A DNA stretch of 21,476 bases, from the IMG/VR virus record IMGVR_UViG_3300040751_000309, positions 1 to 21,476 of that record; one strand, written 5' to 3'. Below the pieces are notes generated by a model. The model was not told the DNA's origin and ran no database searches. It was given only the letters and a program-made list of their open reading frames with translations. Source of the DNA: a virus. Each line of letters opens with the position of its first letter. The stretch's first letter is position 1. Both the position numbers and the translations under genes were made by a program. Shown piece after piece: positions 5,909 to 14,986 of the stretch.

Positions 5909-8096
5909 CAATACACTCCCGGAGCTTTATCCGGCTTTTAACAAGAATCTTCTTGAGATTGAATCGTCAAATTTTACAAAGGAGAAACATAACTATATTC
6001 TGGACGTTTTAACAGATAGGACTCTTCACGATACAGTCGTTCAGGGAACTCTGTTCGGCTTTACTTATCCGGCTATTTTTGGAGGGATAGGAACGTCAGC
6101 GTTAACTCCGGGAGATTATGTCCTTGTCAACGTTATTACAGGAGCTTTTAATTATTCAGGGATATATCGAGTCGTCCTGATCCCTAACGATTCGACTGTG
6201 ATTATCGAAGCTGATTTTTTAGGGACAATCACAGGAGGAGAAATTGAAGTCTTTAAGATTTTCAGGAATAAGCTTCCCGCGAACCCTGAAGGAAGAGCGA
6301 TCTTCGACGTCAACGGCTTCAGCGTCGGAAGAGTGACAGAGGACTTCAGTCTGAATAACGTCGGAGCTTTTAACGTCCCGAACTCGTTTGACCGCTTTCA
6401 GACTCTGAGCTCTGAGGAGTTTTATCAGAACTTGACGACCGGAGCGATCGTCGATAATAACGGACTGATAAAAGTGACAGACGTTCAAGGAGGGGAGCTC
6501 GAGATCGGGGGCTTCGTTAATTATATTAACGACAATCCTTCGACGACGATTTATAACGGGATATTCGAGATAGTCGATATCGAGATTGACGCGTTCGGTC
6601 AGACTAACGTCACTCTGAACAGATCGTTCTCTGTTGGAGTTTTATCGACAGGGATATTTATAACGTTCCCGAAGGTCGCTCAGAATTATCGCGATCTTAA
6701 TCAGATCACTGATCCGAAGCTGATCTTTAACGGAGCTCTTCCTTATCCTGAGATTTTGAACTTTGATCCTGTCGCTTTCGATATGTCTCAATTCGCTTCA
6801 GCGGACTTTTTGACGACAGCTCCGACAGTGAACAAGATTAAGCTCAATCAAAGAGCTTACACTCAATTTTATCAGAGCGTTAACACAACAGCGACTCAGT
6901 TCCTTGTCACAGTCACAGACGAGAACGGAATCGATCACGAATATATCGTTCAGTTTTCAGCTTCTCCTGATAACTTTATCGGACTCGCTGTCGGGACTTA
7001 TGATCTTAATCAGCTTGATCCTTCTGACTTTATTCAAGTTTCTCCTCGAGGACTTCCGATAATTCAAGAGTGTGATTTGTCTTACTGTGTTAATTTATAC
7101 GGAGAGGACAGCTGTGATATTAACGGACTTCAGACGACGAACTTTGCTCACCCTTACCCTTCTGTTTTAAGTCCTTCTTTGTGGACTCAGACGTCTTCTC
7201 AGTTTATGAATATCGAAGTTCTTGATCTTGAGATCGGAGGAGTCTCTCAGGTAGTCACTCCGACAGGGAATAACTACAATCAAGCAACAGTAACGGGACA
7301 GACGGAAGAAGAAATATATTCGGACGAGATAGCTCTTCAGACGGGTCTAAATATTCAGAGCTCTGGCAGTTACGGATCAGGACTCTCTTCGGGTCATTGG
7401 ATCGAGGTCGATCAGGATCAAGATTTTAAAATGACAGTCCGACTCAGACTCTTCGGAGCTTCAGTCTTATCCGGATTAAAAGTCGTCGTATTTTATGAAT
7501 GGGACTCTTCGACTTGTACGGCTACATATAAGCTAACGAACGGAGTAAAGCCTGTGACAGTAGGATTAAATAATCCGAATCAAGTTATATTTACTCAGAA
7601 CCTGAAGGGGTGGATCGGACTTCAGTCCTTCCCGATTAATCCTCTTCTGATCTCTTCGTCTTTATGCTTTGAGCTTGATTACACTCCTTTTGCTTATCGA
7701 GGAATTCGTCTCTTATTTCAGGATAGGCTCGGATCGTTTATCGGGTTTAATATGAACCTGAAGACAATCAGAAAGCTGTCTACTTCTTCGGACGGATATG
7801 AAGTCGATCGATATCAGATCGGAGACTTGTCAACTATTTCAAGAGGGTTCAAAACTATTCAGACAAGTTACTCTGAAGCGTGGGACTTAAACTCTGACTT
7901 CTTAACAGAAGAGGAAGTTCGATATCTTGAGGAAGCTCTCACAAGTCCGAACGTATTTATTCAGGACGGGGATCAGGTTCTTCCTGTTATAATAGAACCG
8001 AAGACAGAGACGATCCCGTCGAAAGAGAACAACGATCTTCGAAGACTCCTGATCACGATCAGAGTCAACGGGACTCAATATTCACAGAGAAATTAA
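5895..8096 (+). CDS. Large tail protein, distal tail / tail-tip type
   Basis: A 733-residue, strand-rich, Cys-poor protein apart from a cluster around residues 395-410 (ECDLSYCVNLYGEDSCDI). The N-terminal 300 residues contain repeated beta-sandwich-like sequence; the C-terminal part has FQDRLGSFIGFNMNLKTIRK, then a segment with WDLNSDFLTEEEVRYLEEAL, TSPNVFIQDGD and VLPVIIEPKTETI. The L-x-S-x-(W/F)-L-T-E-E-E then SPxV pattern is typical of big tail proteins of Bacteroidetes phages that sit at the tail tip upstream of the next gene's product. Exact role (distal tail protein, hub or adhesin) is inference. It starts inside the preceding gene by 14 bases. Confidence 0.6.
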   Translation: MVTNNNTLPELYPAFNKNLLEIESSNFTKEKHNYILDVLTDRTLHDTVVQGTLFGFTYPAIFGGIGTSALTPGDYVLVNVITGAFNYSGIYRVVLIPNDSTVIIEADFLGTITGGEIEVFKIFRNKLPANPEGRAIFDVNGFSVGRVTEDFSLNNVGAFNVPNSFDRFQTLSSEEFYQNLTTGAIVDNNGLIKVTDVQGGELEIGGFVNYINDNPSTTIYNGIFEIVDIEIDAFGQTNVTLNRSFSVGVLSTGIFITFPKVAQNYRDLNQITDPKLIFNGALPYPEILNFDPVAFDMSQFASADFLTTAPTVNKIKLNQRAYTQFYQSVNTTATQFLVTVTDENGIDHEYIVQFSASPDNFIGLAVGTYDLNQLDPSDFIQVSPRGLPIIQECDLSYCVNLYGEDSCDINGLQTTNFAHPYPSVLSPSLWTQTSSQFMNIEVLDLEIGGVSQVVTPTGNNYNQATVTGQTEEEIYSDEIALQTGLNIQSSGSYGSGLSSGHWIEVDQDQDFKMTVRLRLFGASVLSGLKVVVFYEWDSSTCTATYKLTNGVKPVTVGLNNPNQVIFTQNLKGWIGLQSFPINPLLISSSLCFELDYTPFAYRGIRLLFQDRLGSFIGFNMNLKTIRKLSTSSDGYEVDRYQIGDLSTISRGFKTIQTSYSEAWDLNSDFLTEEEVRYLEEALTSPNVFIQDGDQVLPVIIEPKTETIPSKENNDLRRLLITIRVNGTQYSQRN

Positions 8097-8105
8097 TTCT
8101 TAATT

Positions 8106-10406
8106 ATGGAGCTAATAACCACAAGAGGACGGGTCGATCTTTATGATGATTTTTCTTATTCGCTCAATTTTAAGACAGCTGACGTAATTAACCTGACAGG
8201 AAGGAAGTCTTCCTTCACGAAGACGATAGTCGTTCCGTATACGTCAAATAACGCGATAATTTTTCAAGGTATTGATCAAGCGAATTCTGATAATGTCGGG
8301 TTCGATACTCGCGTTCTTCTTCCTTGTTTCCTGTCGCATAATGGACGGATATTAATGAAGGGGAGCTTAACTGTACTTTCTTGGAGCAAATTAAAGGACA
8401 GACAAGAGATCGAGCTTCAGATAGTTCAGAAGACGAAGGAGCTTGTCTCAGCTATTAAAGGCGTCACTCTGAATGAGCTTGATTTTTCTTATCTAAATCA
8501 CGATTATTCGAGAGAGAATATTCTTCTCAGTTACGACGGCTTTAATATTGTTAACGGATCAGTTCAGTCAAAGAACGGATATATATATCCTCTTGTCGAT
8601 TATGGTAAAGACGACTCTGTTCTTTATACTAACGAATGGAGAGTAGAAGATTTACGTCCTTGTTTGTTCATTAAGGAGATCGTCGATAATATTTTCAGAA
8701 CAGCGGGTAAAACATATACGTCAAACTTTTTTGACTCTCCTTATTGGAATTCGTTAATACTATTGAACACTCAAAAAGAGATCGATTATACTGACGATCA
8801 AAAAGCTCCTTATCAGACAAATGTCACGAACTCGACGACTCAGGAGACAGAATCAGGAACAAGCTTCCCGGCTATTCCGGGGAACGTCGAACAGTTCGAC
8901 GATATTCGAATCGATACGATCGTGACTGATCCCTCTCTTCAGTGGGATATTTCAAATCCTGACGCTCCGACTGTGACAGCTCAAACTTCAGGTAAATATC
9001 AGTTTACACTCAAAACAGATATAACTTTCAGTTATGCTCTGGATATGTTTTTTATTAACCTGAACAGTCTTCCGACTCAACCGAACCCGCGGACAATAAT
9101 TCAGGGAGCTGTCACTCAATACCTTATTCTAAAAAAGAACGGGACGAATTTTACAAACTTCGCAATCACGAACACCCCGCTCGATACTGTTTTCGGAAGC
9201 GGGTCGCTTCAGTTTTTATATCAGGATCAATCAACTCAGTCGGAGACATGGAGCTTTGATATTGATCTTCCAGCGGGAGACGTTTTAAAATTTCAGATTC
9301 TTAGAGATGAATATATTGATTCAGGAGTGAGTCCTTACTTATATCCTCGCTTCGTATTGAATAACACTCGGATAACTTCTGAGCTAATAAAGAAGGAAGT
9401 CGGAGAAGGAGACGAAATAAACTTTCTGAATTATATCCCTGTCATAAAAGCGGACGAATTTATAGATACAATTTTTAACGCTTTTAATCTGTGGGTTATT
9501 GATAATCCTTATCAGGAAGACGATCTAATTATCGAACCGCGGACGAACTTCTTTGATCTTGGTGGGTTCGTAAATTGGAGCGATAAGCTTGACGTCTCTC
9601 GAGAGCTTAAGAACTTGTATCTCGCGGACGAACTTCCGAAGAGGTTTATCTATAAATTCGACAAGTCTGAGGACGTACTTTCGAAAAGATATTTCGAAGA
9701 AAATCAGGAAGGTTACGCGGACTATATATCAGAAGTTCCTGAGGTCGATCTTAGTCGAGACGATCAAGAGATCAAAACGAAGTTAACTCCCTTGATCGCT
9801 CAAGAGAGTGACGGACTTATATATCCTCAGTTTTTCGCTCAGGACGAAGGATCAACAGACAAGAGATCAATTAAAAACTTCTTAAAAATTGGCTTCGTAA
9901 ATAAACGACAGGGAGCTTACTTCTTAACCGATCAGACGGGTCAGAACGTTCAGAATGAATATATCGTTTGTTCAGAATTCGACGATCCACAAGCTCCGAC
10001 TTATTCTCTGACTTTTGGAGAACCTGAGACTGATCTTCCTCAAACGTCTCCGGCTTATTGGAACTTATTCAGACTCTTTCACAAATTAACAGAAGAAGAG
10101 AAGACAAGAAAGGGAGCGAAGATCGTAGAAGCTTTTATTTATCTGAACGAGAACGATATTAATCAGCTTGATCTCAGAAGAGTGATCTTCATTAATCAGG
10201 TTTATTATCGACTCGTTTCAATTGATAATTATGATCCGACGACGAGCTCTCCGACAAAGGTTAAGCTTCTTCAGATCGATGTTGTTAAATATGACTTTAC
10301 TTCGAACGATATAATCTACAAACAGAATCAAGGCTTTATAAAATTGCTTTCAAATAATAAGGATCAAGCGATTCAAACAAACAAGAATAAATATGTCACA
10401 GTTTAG
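8106..10406 (+). CDS. Large tail protein, baseplate/tail hub type
   Basis: A 766-residue protein. The N-terminus follows a pattern known from flavobacterial phage tail proteins: RVDLYDDFSYSLNFKTADV, then GRKSSFTKTIVVPYTSNN (the S-F-T/S-K-x-x-x-x-P-x-T-x-N motif) and a stretch with VLSWSKLKDRQEIELQIV. Around residues 180-210 comes PCLFIKEIVDNIFRTAGKTY, resembling hub proteins of the gp27/tail-associated kind. The middle (residues about 245-420) is a beta-rich, possibly inserted domain. No lysozyme or peptidase motif is seen. I infer it forms the ring or hub at the tail tip with the product of the gene upstream. It overlaps the next gene by 14 bases. Confidence 0.6.
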   Translation: MELITTRGRVDLYDDFSYSLNFKTADVINLTGRKSSFTKTIVVPYTSNNAIIFQGIDQANSDNVGFDTRVLLPCFLSHNGRILMKGSLTVLSWSKLKDRQEIELQIVQKTKELVSAIKGVTLNELDFSYLNHDYSRENILLSYDGFNIVNGSVQSKNGYIYPLVDYGKDDSVLYTNEWRVEDLRPCLFIKEIVDNIFRTAGKTYTSNFFDSPYWNSLILLNTQKEIDYTDDQKAPYQTNVTNSTTQETESGTSFPAIPGNVEQFDDIRIDTIVTDPSLQWDISNPDAPTVTAQTSGKYQFTLKTDITFSYALDMFFINLNSLPTQPNPRTIIQGAVTQYLILKKNGTNFTNFAITNTPLDTVFGSGSLQFLYQDQSTQSETWSFDIDLPAGDVLKFQILRDEYIDSGVSPYLYPRFVLNNTRITSELIKKEVGEGDEINFLNYIPVIKADEFIDTIFNAFNLWVIDNPYQEDDLIIEPRTNFFDLGGFVNWSDKLDVSRELKNLYLADELPKRFIYKFDKSEDVLSKRYFEENQEGYADYISEVPEVDLSRDDQEIKTKLTPLIAQESDGLIYPQFFAQDEGSTDKRSIKNFLKIGFVNKRQGAYFLTDQTGQNVQNEYIVCSEFDDPQAPTYSLTFGEPETDLPQTSPAYWNLFRLFHKLTEEEKTRKGAKIVEAFIYLNENDINQLDLRRVIFINQVYYRLVSIDNYDPTTSSPTKVKLLQIDVVKYDFTSNDIIYKQNQGFIKLLSNNKDQAIQTNKNKYVTV

Positions 10407-11466
10407 ACTGATTAAAATAAATGAGCTCGAGGAAGAAATCTCAGCGGGAGCGAATTATTATCTCGCTGTCGACGTTCCTGATCCTCTGAGTCCGACAGGT
10501 TACACGACAAAAAAGATCGCTCTGTCCGTTTTAAATTCAAGAGCTTTACAGTCTTTATATGAAGTCTTAACTGTCGGGAATGAAACGAGCGGGAATTCTT
10601 TAACGATATCGGACGGAGACTCTCTCGATCTTGAGAAGGGTTTATTTAAGGCTTCTCTTCTTCCTTCTTCTTCTTTGGGAGCTGATATCAATATAGAAAG
10701 TCCTCGAGAGTCCGGGACGCTTTCTCTTGAACTTGAGACAGCGTGGAAGTCTATCCCGGTTTATAACGGCTCTTATGGTTTAGCGGATACAGGATCAGTC
10801 GAATATCGTCCGAAGATAAAGATTCAGAACAGGACTGTCTTCGTTAATGGGTGGTATTTAATACCTATGACGACAGGAGCGGGACTCCTTCCTTTAGATA
10901 GTAACGGAGTCGGATATCCTTTAAACTTTTACAGTGATGTTTATCAGGGATCAGGAGACGGACTCGAAGTAACGACAAGAGATCAGTTAATAACGTGGTC
11001 TCCGATCCTTCCGGCTGTACTCAGACCCTCTGAGACTTGGGTCTTCGCAAATAACAGAATAATTAATAGGACAGTTAACTTAAACGGGAGGACTCGTCTT
11101 AACGCTATTATTCAACAGGGAGCTATCTTATCAGACGGACGAATGATAATAAACTCAGTCGAAGCTTCAGAGAGGAACGGACTGACGACTTCAGCGTTCA
11201 CGAAATCAAGTCAGATCAGGAAGATCGTCGATATCTTTAAGAATGGGGACGATATGGAAGAGTTCGATCTTTGGAGAAACTCTCACAGCGGAGGGTTCGT
11301 GACAGATAACAGAGTTTATCAAGATACGGGTGTTAATTGGAATTTTGATCACGATTCAACGAAGGCGAATAATCTCGGAGGGTATTTAATCAGAACTGAC
11401 TTCTCTTATCCCTTATCTGAATTGAGCTCACTTAATCAGATCGAATCAGCGTTTAATTCACTTTAA
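10393..11466 (+). CDS. Putative tail fibre / receptor-binding protein
   Basis: A 357-residue protein. The N-terminus (RLIKINELEEEISAGANYYL, then AVDVP and TKKIALSVLN) is the typical attachment segment of tail fibre proteins in Bacteroidetes phages (INELxE... YYLAVD... TxKIxLxxL). It is followed by LQSLYEVLTVGNETSGNSLT and DGDSLDLEKG, a fibre-shaft-like pattern. The remaining part (residues about 120-357) has aromatic and Asn/Gly-rich strands and no repeat that I recognise, and is the candidate receptor-binding part. Receptor specificity cannot be read from sequence. It starts inside the end of the hub gene, and is followed after 11 bases by the next gene. Confidence 0.6.
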   Translation: MSQFRLIKINELEEEISAGANYYLAVDVPDPLSPTGYTTKKIALSVLNSRALQSLYEVLTVGNETSGNSLTISDGDSLDLEKGLFKASLLPSSSLGADINIESPRESGTLSLELETAWKSIPVYNGSYGLADTGSVEYRPKIKIQNRTVFVNGWYLIPMTTGAGLLPLDSNGVGYPLNFYSDVYQGSGDGLEVTTRDQLITWSPILPAVLRPSETWVFANNRIINRTVNLNGRTRLNAIIQQGAILSDGRMIINSVEASERNGLTTSAFTKSSQIRKIVDIFKNGDDMEEFDLWRNSHSGGFVTDNRVYQDTGVNWNFDHDSTKANNLGGYLIRTDFSYPLSELSSLNQIESAFNSL

Positions 11467-11477
11467 AAAATTTATAT

Positions 11478-11885
11478 ATGATCACAACTATCGAGGAACA
11501 AAAATTTTATTCAGGTACAGAGCAAAAAATCGGCTTCCTTTACGCTGAAATTAATTCTTACTTGTTTAGTGAGAACGATAATATTATTCAAGTTCAAAGA
11601 GTTATCGGGGAGAAAAAATCAAAATATGACGACGTTCTTCAGGATAATATCGAAACTTTTGAACCTTTGTCTGTTAGTGTTATTAATTACACTGATCAAG
11701 AATTCAAGGAGTTAATCGAATCGACAAGAACAGACTTCAATTCTCCTGTGACGAATTTACTTCTTCAGGAGTTCGCGAAGCTTTCAGATAATCTGATCCT
11801 GAAAGATATCGAGCTTAATCCGAAAAATTATTTCGGGATAACTGTCGAAAATTGGACTAGCTCTAAAGCTGTACCTAGTAAATAA
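11478..11885 (+). CDS. Unknown 135-residue protein between fibre and tape measure genes
   Basis: A soluble protein preceded by an A/T-rich leader (AAAAAATTTATAT). It has mixed helix/strand character, with EQKIGFLYAEINSYLF near the N-terminus, VSVINYTDQEFKELIESTRT in the middle and NYFGITVENW near the C-terminus. I do not recognise the family. Genes in this place may encode tail chaperones or fibre-assembly factors, but the visible sequence does not favour either. Confidence 0.6.
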   Translation: MITTIEEQKFYSGTEQKIGFLYAEINSYLFSENDNIIQVQRVIGEKKSKYDDVLQDNIETFEPLSVSVINYTDQEFKELIESTRTDFNSPVTNLLLQEFAKLSDNLILKDIELNPKNYFGITVENWTSSKAVPSK

Positions 11886-11910
11886 AACAACGAATTAAAC
11901 TCCCGGAGAC

Positions 11911-14697
11911 GTGGCTGAACAGGTAAATATTAAAGTATTAATTGACGCGACAAAAAGCTCGAAGACTTTACAAGAGCTCGAGAACAATGTCGAGAACTTG
12001 AACGACGCTCTCAACGAAGTTCCTGAAGGGTCTCAGGCTTTTGATCAATTAACGGAAGCGATCGAAGACAGTTCAGATCAGGCTCTTGAACTGGCTGTTA
12101 ATATTGATAAATCGAAGGCGACTATCGGAGAACTCGAACGATCGATCGAAGTATTATCAGAAGAGCTCAAGGGAGTCGAAAGAGGATCAAACGAATTCGG
12201 TCGTCTCAGCTCTGAACTTATTGAAGCGAATCGTCAGCTTAAGAACGTTGAGTTAAGTCTCGAGGCTCTCGATACTGAACAGGTCGCTTCTGAACTTGGA
12301 TCAGTGACAGGAGCTGTCGGAGACGTGACAGCTTCCTTCATTCTTCTCGGAGGGGAAGGGAATGAAACACTTGAAGAGATCGGTCGAAATTTAGAGATCG
12401 CGATCGGATTAAGTACGGGAGTTAAGGGAGCGATCGAAGGAATTCAGTCCGGGATTAAATTATACAAGAATCTCGGAGATCAGATCAAACAGTCGAACGT
12501 ATTTATAAAACTCGCGACAGTTTCTCAGTCCGCGTGGAATGTAGTTCAGGGAGTTTTCTCAAAGGTCGTCGGAGGATCGACGAAAGCTGTCAACGGCTTT
12601 AAGGTCGCTCTGATCTCGACAGGAATCGGAGCTTTAATAGTTTTGATCGGGACGCTTGTCGCTCAGTGGGAAAATATCACGAAGGCTTTAAGCTTTACGA
12701 CTGACGCTCAGAATCGTCAGAACGAAGTTAGCTCTCAAGCTATTGAGAAAGCGGGAGAAGAGCTCTCAGCAATTGACAAGCTTCAGAAAGCTATTCAGTC
12801 CGGGAACTTATCGAGAGAGCAACAGATCGACGCTGTCAAAGATTTACAGGAACAATATCCGGACTTACTTCAGAATATTGACGCTGAAAAAATAACTCGG
12901 GAGGAGCTTAACGAAGCTCTCCGTCTTAACGCTGAATTGATAGAACTTAAAGCTCAAGCTGATGCGATCGCGGAGCTCAGAGCTGAATCTTACAAACAGA
13001 TACTTCAAGAACAAGCTGACGCTCAAACAGGAGCGAATGTCGGAATCATTGACTATATACAATCGTTAGGGACAGGAGTCGAGGCTCAAGATTTAGCTAA
13101 CTTCAAAACAAAAGAAAGGATTCAAGGCTTAAAAGATGAAACTAAAGCCTACGACGAACTCGACAGGGGAATTCAGGACTCAATTAATTCTCTTGAGGTC
13201 AAGCTCGGAGTCGATCGAGAAGCTGAAGAAGCAAGGAAGAAAGAGGAAGAGGATCAGAAAAAAGCTGAAGCTGAAGCGAAGAAGCGACAAGCTGAAGCTA
13301 AGAGGAGAGCGGAAGAAAAGAAGCGACAAGCTGAAGAACAGAGGAAAGCTGAGGAGAAGAGACTCAGCGATCTCGCTATTCTCGAAGAAGAATTTTTTCA
13401 GAAGTCACTCGCGACAGACGAAGAGAGAGAAGCTCGTCGATTAACACTCGCGTTCGAAGCTCAGAGAAAAAGAATCGAGTCTCTTGTTAAAGACGACGAA
13501 AAACTGAAGACGCTTCTTAAACAGAATGAAGAGTTTTTTCAAAAGGACTTACAAGCTATCGAGGACAAATATTCTAAAATTGACGAAGACAAAAGGAGAG
13601 AGCTAAATAATAAAAAGATTCAGAGCTCGAGAAACGTCGCGATAATTGAGGAACAGATCAGACTTGAAAGCTTAACCGATCAGGAGAGAGCGGGAGAGGA
13701 GGGTCTTAAAATACTTAACAAGATCAATGATCTAAAAATCGAACAGCTCCGGGAGAACAGAGATATCGAACTTCAGAACACTGAGTTAACAGCTGAGGAA
13801 CGTCTTGAGATCGAGAAAAAATATCTACTTGAAGAAGAGAAGATTAATAATGAATCACGAAGAAGAGAAGCGGAAGCGGACGCTGAAGCGAATAAATCAA
13901 AAGCTGAACGGAGGAAAGCTCTTAAAGATGAACTGATCTCCCTCGCTTTTGATACAGCTCAGGCAGTTTCAGATTTAGCTTTCGAGATAGCTGAACAGGA
14001 GGCTCAGAGAGAGTCTGAAATGAGACTCGAAAATCTTGACAATACTTTCAACGCTGAACAAGATCGACTTAATCAGAAGGTTGAAGACGGGTTAATAACT
14101 CAAGCGGAAGCGGATCGACAGTCCGCGGAACTCGAGAAGAAGAAGAACGCGGAAGCTCTCAAGGAACAGAAGAGACTCTTCACAGAACAGAAGAAGAGAC
14201 AGAAGACTCAAGCTGTTATTAATGGAGCTTTAGCCTTCACGAATGCACTGGCGACGACTCAGCCACTAGTACCGGCGGGTCTTATTGCGGGAGCGGGAGT
14301 CTTGATCTCGACAGGGGTTCAGATCGCGAAGATCGAGAGTCAGAAGTTCGCGAAGGGTGGAATCTTATCAGGGAAGAGTCACGCTCAGGGAGGAATAAAA
14401 ACTCCATTCGGAGAACTCGAAGGAGGGGAGGCTGTTATAAATAAGAGATCGACAAACATGTTCAAGGGAACGCTTTCAAGAATTAATGAAGCGGGGGGAG
14501 GAGTTCGCTTCGCTTCGGGTGGAATTTTAGGACAAGGAACTTCTCAGGGGACGACTCAGGAAGGGACTGATCTCGGAGGAATTTTAACAACTTTAAACGA
14601 CAGATTATCACAACCGATCAGATCGTTCGTCGTCGAGAGTGATGTCTCAGAGACTCAAAATCGAGTCTCAAGACTTGAAAAGAACGCGGACTTATAA
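11911..14697 (+). CDS. Tail tape measure protein
   Basis: A 928-residue protein starting at GTG (no in-frame ATG lies between it and the previous stop). It is highly helical: N-terminal coiled-coil residues 15-125, a hydrophobic segment at about 231-251 (VALISTGIGALIVLIGTLVA), a Lys/Glu/Ala-rich coiled coil at about 437-486, and another at about 690-775. The end shows FAKGGILSGKSHAQGGI and ELEGGEAVINKRST, the usual C-terminal signature of tape measure proteins in Bacteroidetes phages. It sets tail length and is ejected with the DNA. At roughly 0.15 nm per residue the tail would be near 140 nm (inference). Stop TAA at 14695-14697, followed at once by a hairpin terminator. Confidence 0.9.
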   Translation: MAEQVNIKVLIDATKSSKTLQELENNVENLNDALNEVPEGSQAFDQLTEAIEDSSDQALELAVNIDKSKATIGELERSIEVLSEELKGVERGSNEFGRLSSELIEANRQLKNVELSLEALDTEQVASELGSVTGAVGDVTASFILLGGEGNETLEEIGRNLEIAIGLSTGVKGAIEGIQSGIKLYKNLGDQIKQSNVFIKLATVSQSAWNVVQGVFSKVVGGSTKAVNGFKVALISTGIGALIVLIGTLVAQWENITKALSFTTDAQNRQNEVSSQAIEKAGEELSAIDKLQKAIQSGNLSREQQIDAVKDLQEQYPDLLQNIDAEKITREELNEALRLNAELIELKAQADAIAELRAESYKQILQEQADAQTGANVGIIDYIQSLGTGVEAQDLANFKTKERIQGLKDETKAYDELDRGIQDSINSLEVKLGVDREAEEARKKEEEDQKKAEAEAKKRQAEAKRRAEEKKRQAEEQRKAEEKRLSDLAILEEEFFQKSLATDEEREARRLTLAFEAQRKRIESLVKDDEKLKTLLKQNEEFFQKDLQAIEDKYSKIDEDKRRELNNKKIQSSRNVAIIEEQIRLESLTDQERAGEEGLKILNKINDLKIEQLRENRDIELQNTELTAEERLEIEKKYLLEEEKINNESRRREAEADAEANKSKAERRKALKDELISLAFDTAQAVSDLAFEIAEQEAQRESEMRLENLDNTFNAEQDRLNQKVEDGLITQAEADRQSAELEKKKNAEALKEQKRLFTEQKKRQKTQAVINGALAFTNALATTQPLVPAGLIAGAGVLISTGVQIAKIESQKFAKGGILSGKSHAQGGIKTPFGELEGGEAVINKRSTNMFKGTLSRINEAGGGVRFASGGILGQGTSQGTTQEGTDLGGILTTLNDRLSQPIRSFVVESDVSETQNRVSRLEKNADL

Positions 14698-14698
14698 A

Positions 14699-14718
14699 CT
14701 GATTTTTATCAGCTTTTT
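14699..14718 (+). terminator. Hairpin terminator after the tape measure gene
   Basis: CTGAT (14699-14703) pairs with ATCAG (14708-14712) around a TTTT loop and is followed by C and five T residues at 14714-14718. The stem is only five pairs, so it is weaker than the two terminators downstream, but the place directly after the stop codon and before an AT-rich gap supports it. Confidence 0.5.
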
Positions 14719-14740
14719 AACCTTAAATAGATTGACGAGA

Positions 14741-14763
14741 TTTTAATCAGTTATTGATTAAAA
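14741..14763. repeat. 9-bp AT-rich inverted repeat
   Basis: TTTTAATCA (14741-14749) and TGATTAAAA (14755-14763) form a perfect nine-base inverted repeat with a GTTAT spacer. No T run follows on the + strand (it is followed by A), so it is more likely an operator-like site or the arm of a DNA structure than a terminator. It lies 44 bases after the tape measure stop. Confidence 0.4.
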
Positions 14764-14986
14764 AATATCAATTTTACGTTTAATGAACTTTCTTTAAATT
14801 TTAATATATAGACAAGCGGGATCAGGAGAAAGTCTCTCAGATCGCTTAAAAATAAAAAATAGGCGATTTGCATAATTCAAAAATTTTATTAAGGAAAATC
14901 TCAAAAATCAAATTTTTAAATTTTACTACATTTTTAAAATTTATCGCTTTTTGTGTTCGATTATAACCTTTACAGCTTTAGTAAAT

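Larger units (their letters stand above)
14698..14986 (+). promoter_or_regulatory. AT-rich intergenic region between tail and head blocks
   Basis: This 289-base gap is by far the longest non-coding stretch here and is strongly AT-rich, unlike the genes around it. It contains a terminator hairpin (14699-14718), an inverted repeat (14741-14763), a GC-richer island that could fold (14814-14847: AAGCG with CGCTT outside, GAGA with TCTC inside) and then about 140 bases of A and T tracts up to the protease start. I infer a promoter for the head block in this last part; candidate elements such as TTATAA (around 14961-14966) can be seen, but no convincing Bacteroidetes -33/-7 pair (TTG and TAnnTTTG) stands out. 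No gene is seen in it. Confidence 0.5.

Noticed and set aside
13136-13444. Lys/Arg-rich frame of 102 codons inside the tape measure gene
   Set aside because: It is the shifted reading of the Lys/Glu coiled coil; repetitive codons give an open frame by chance.
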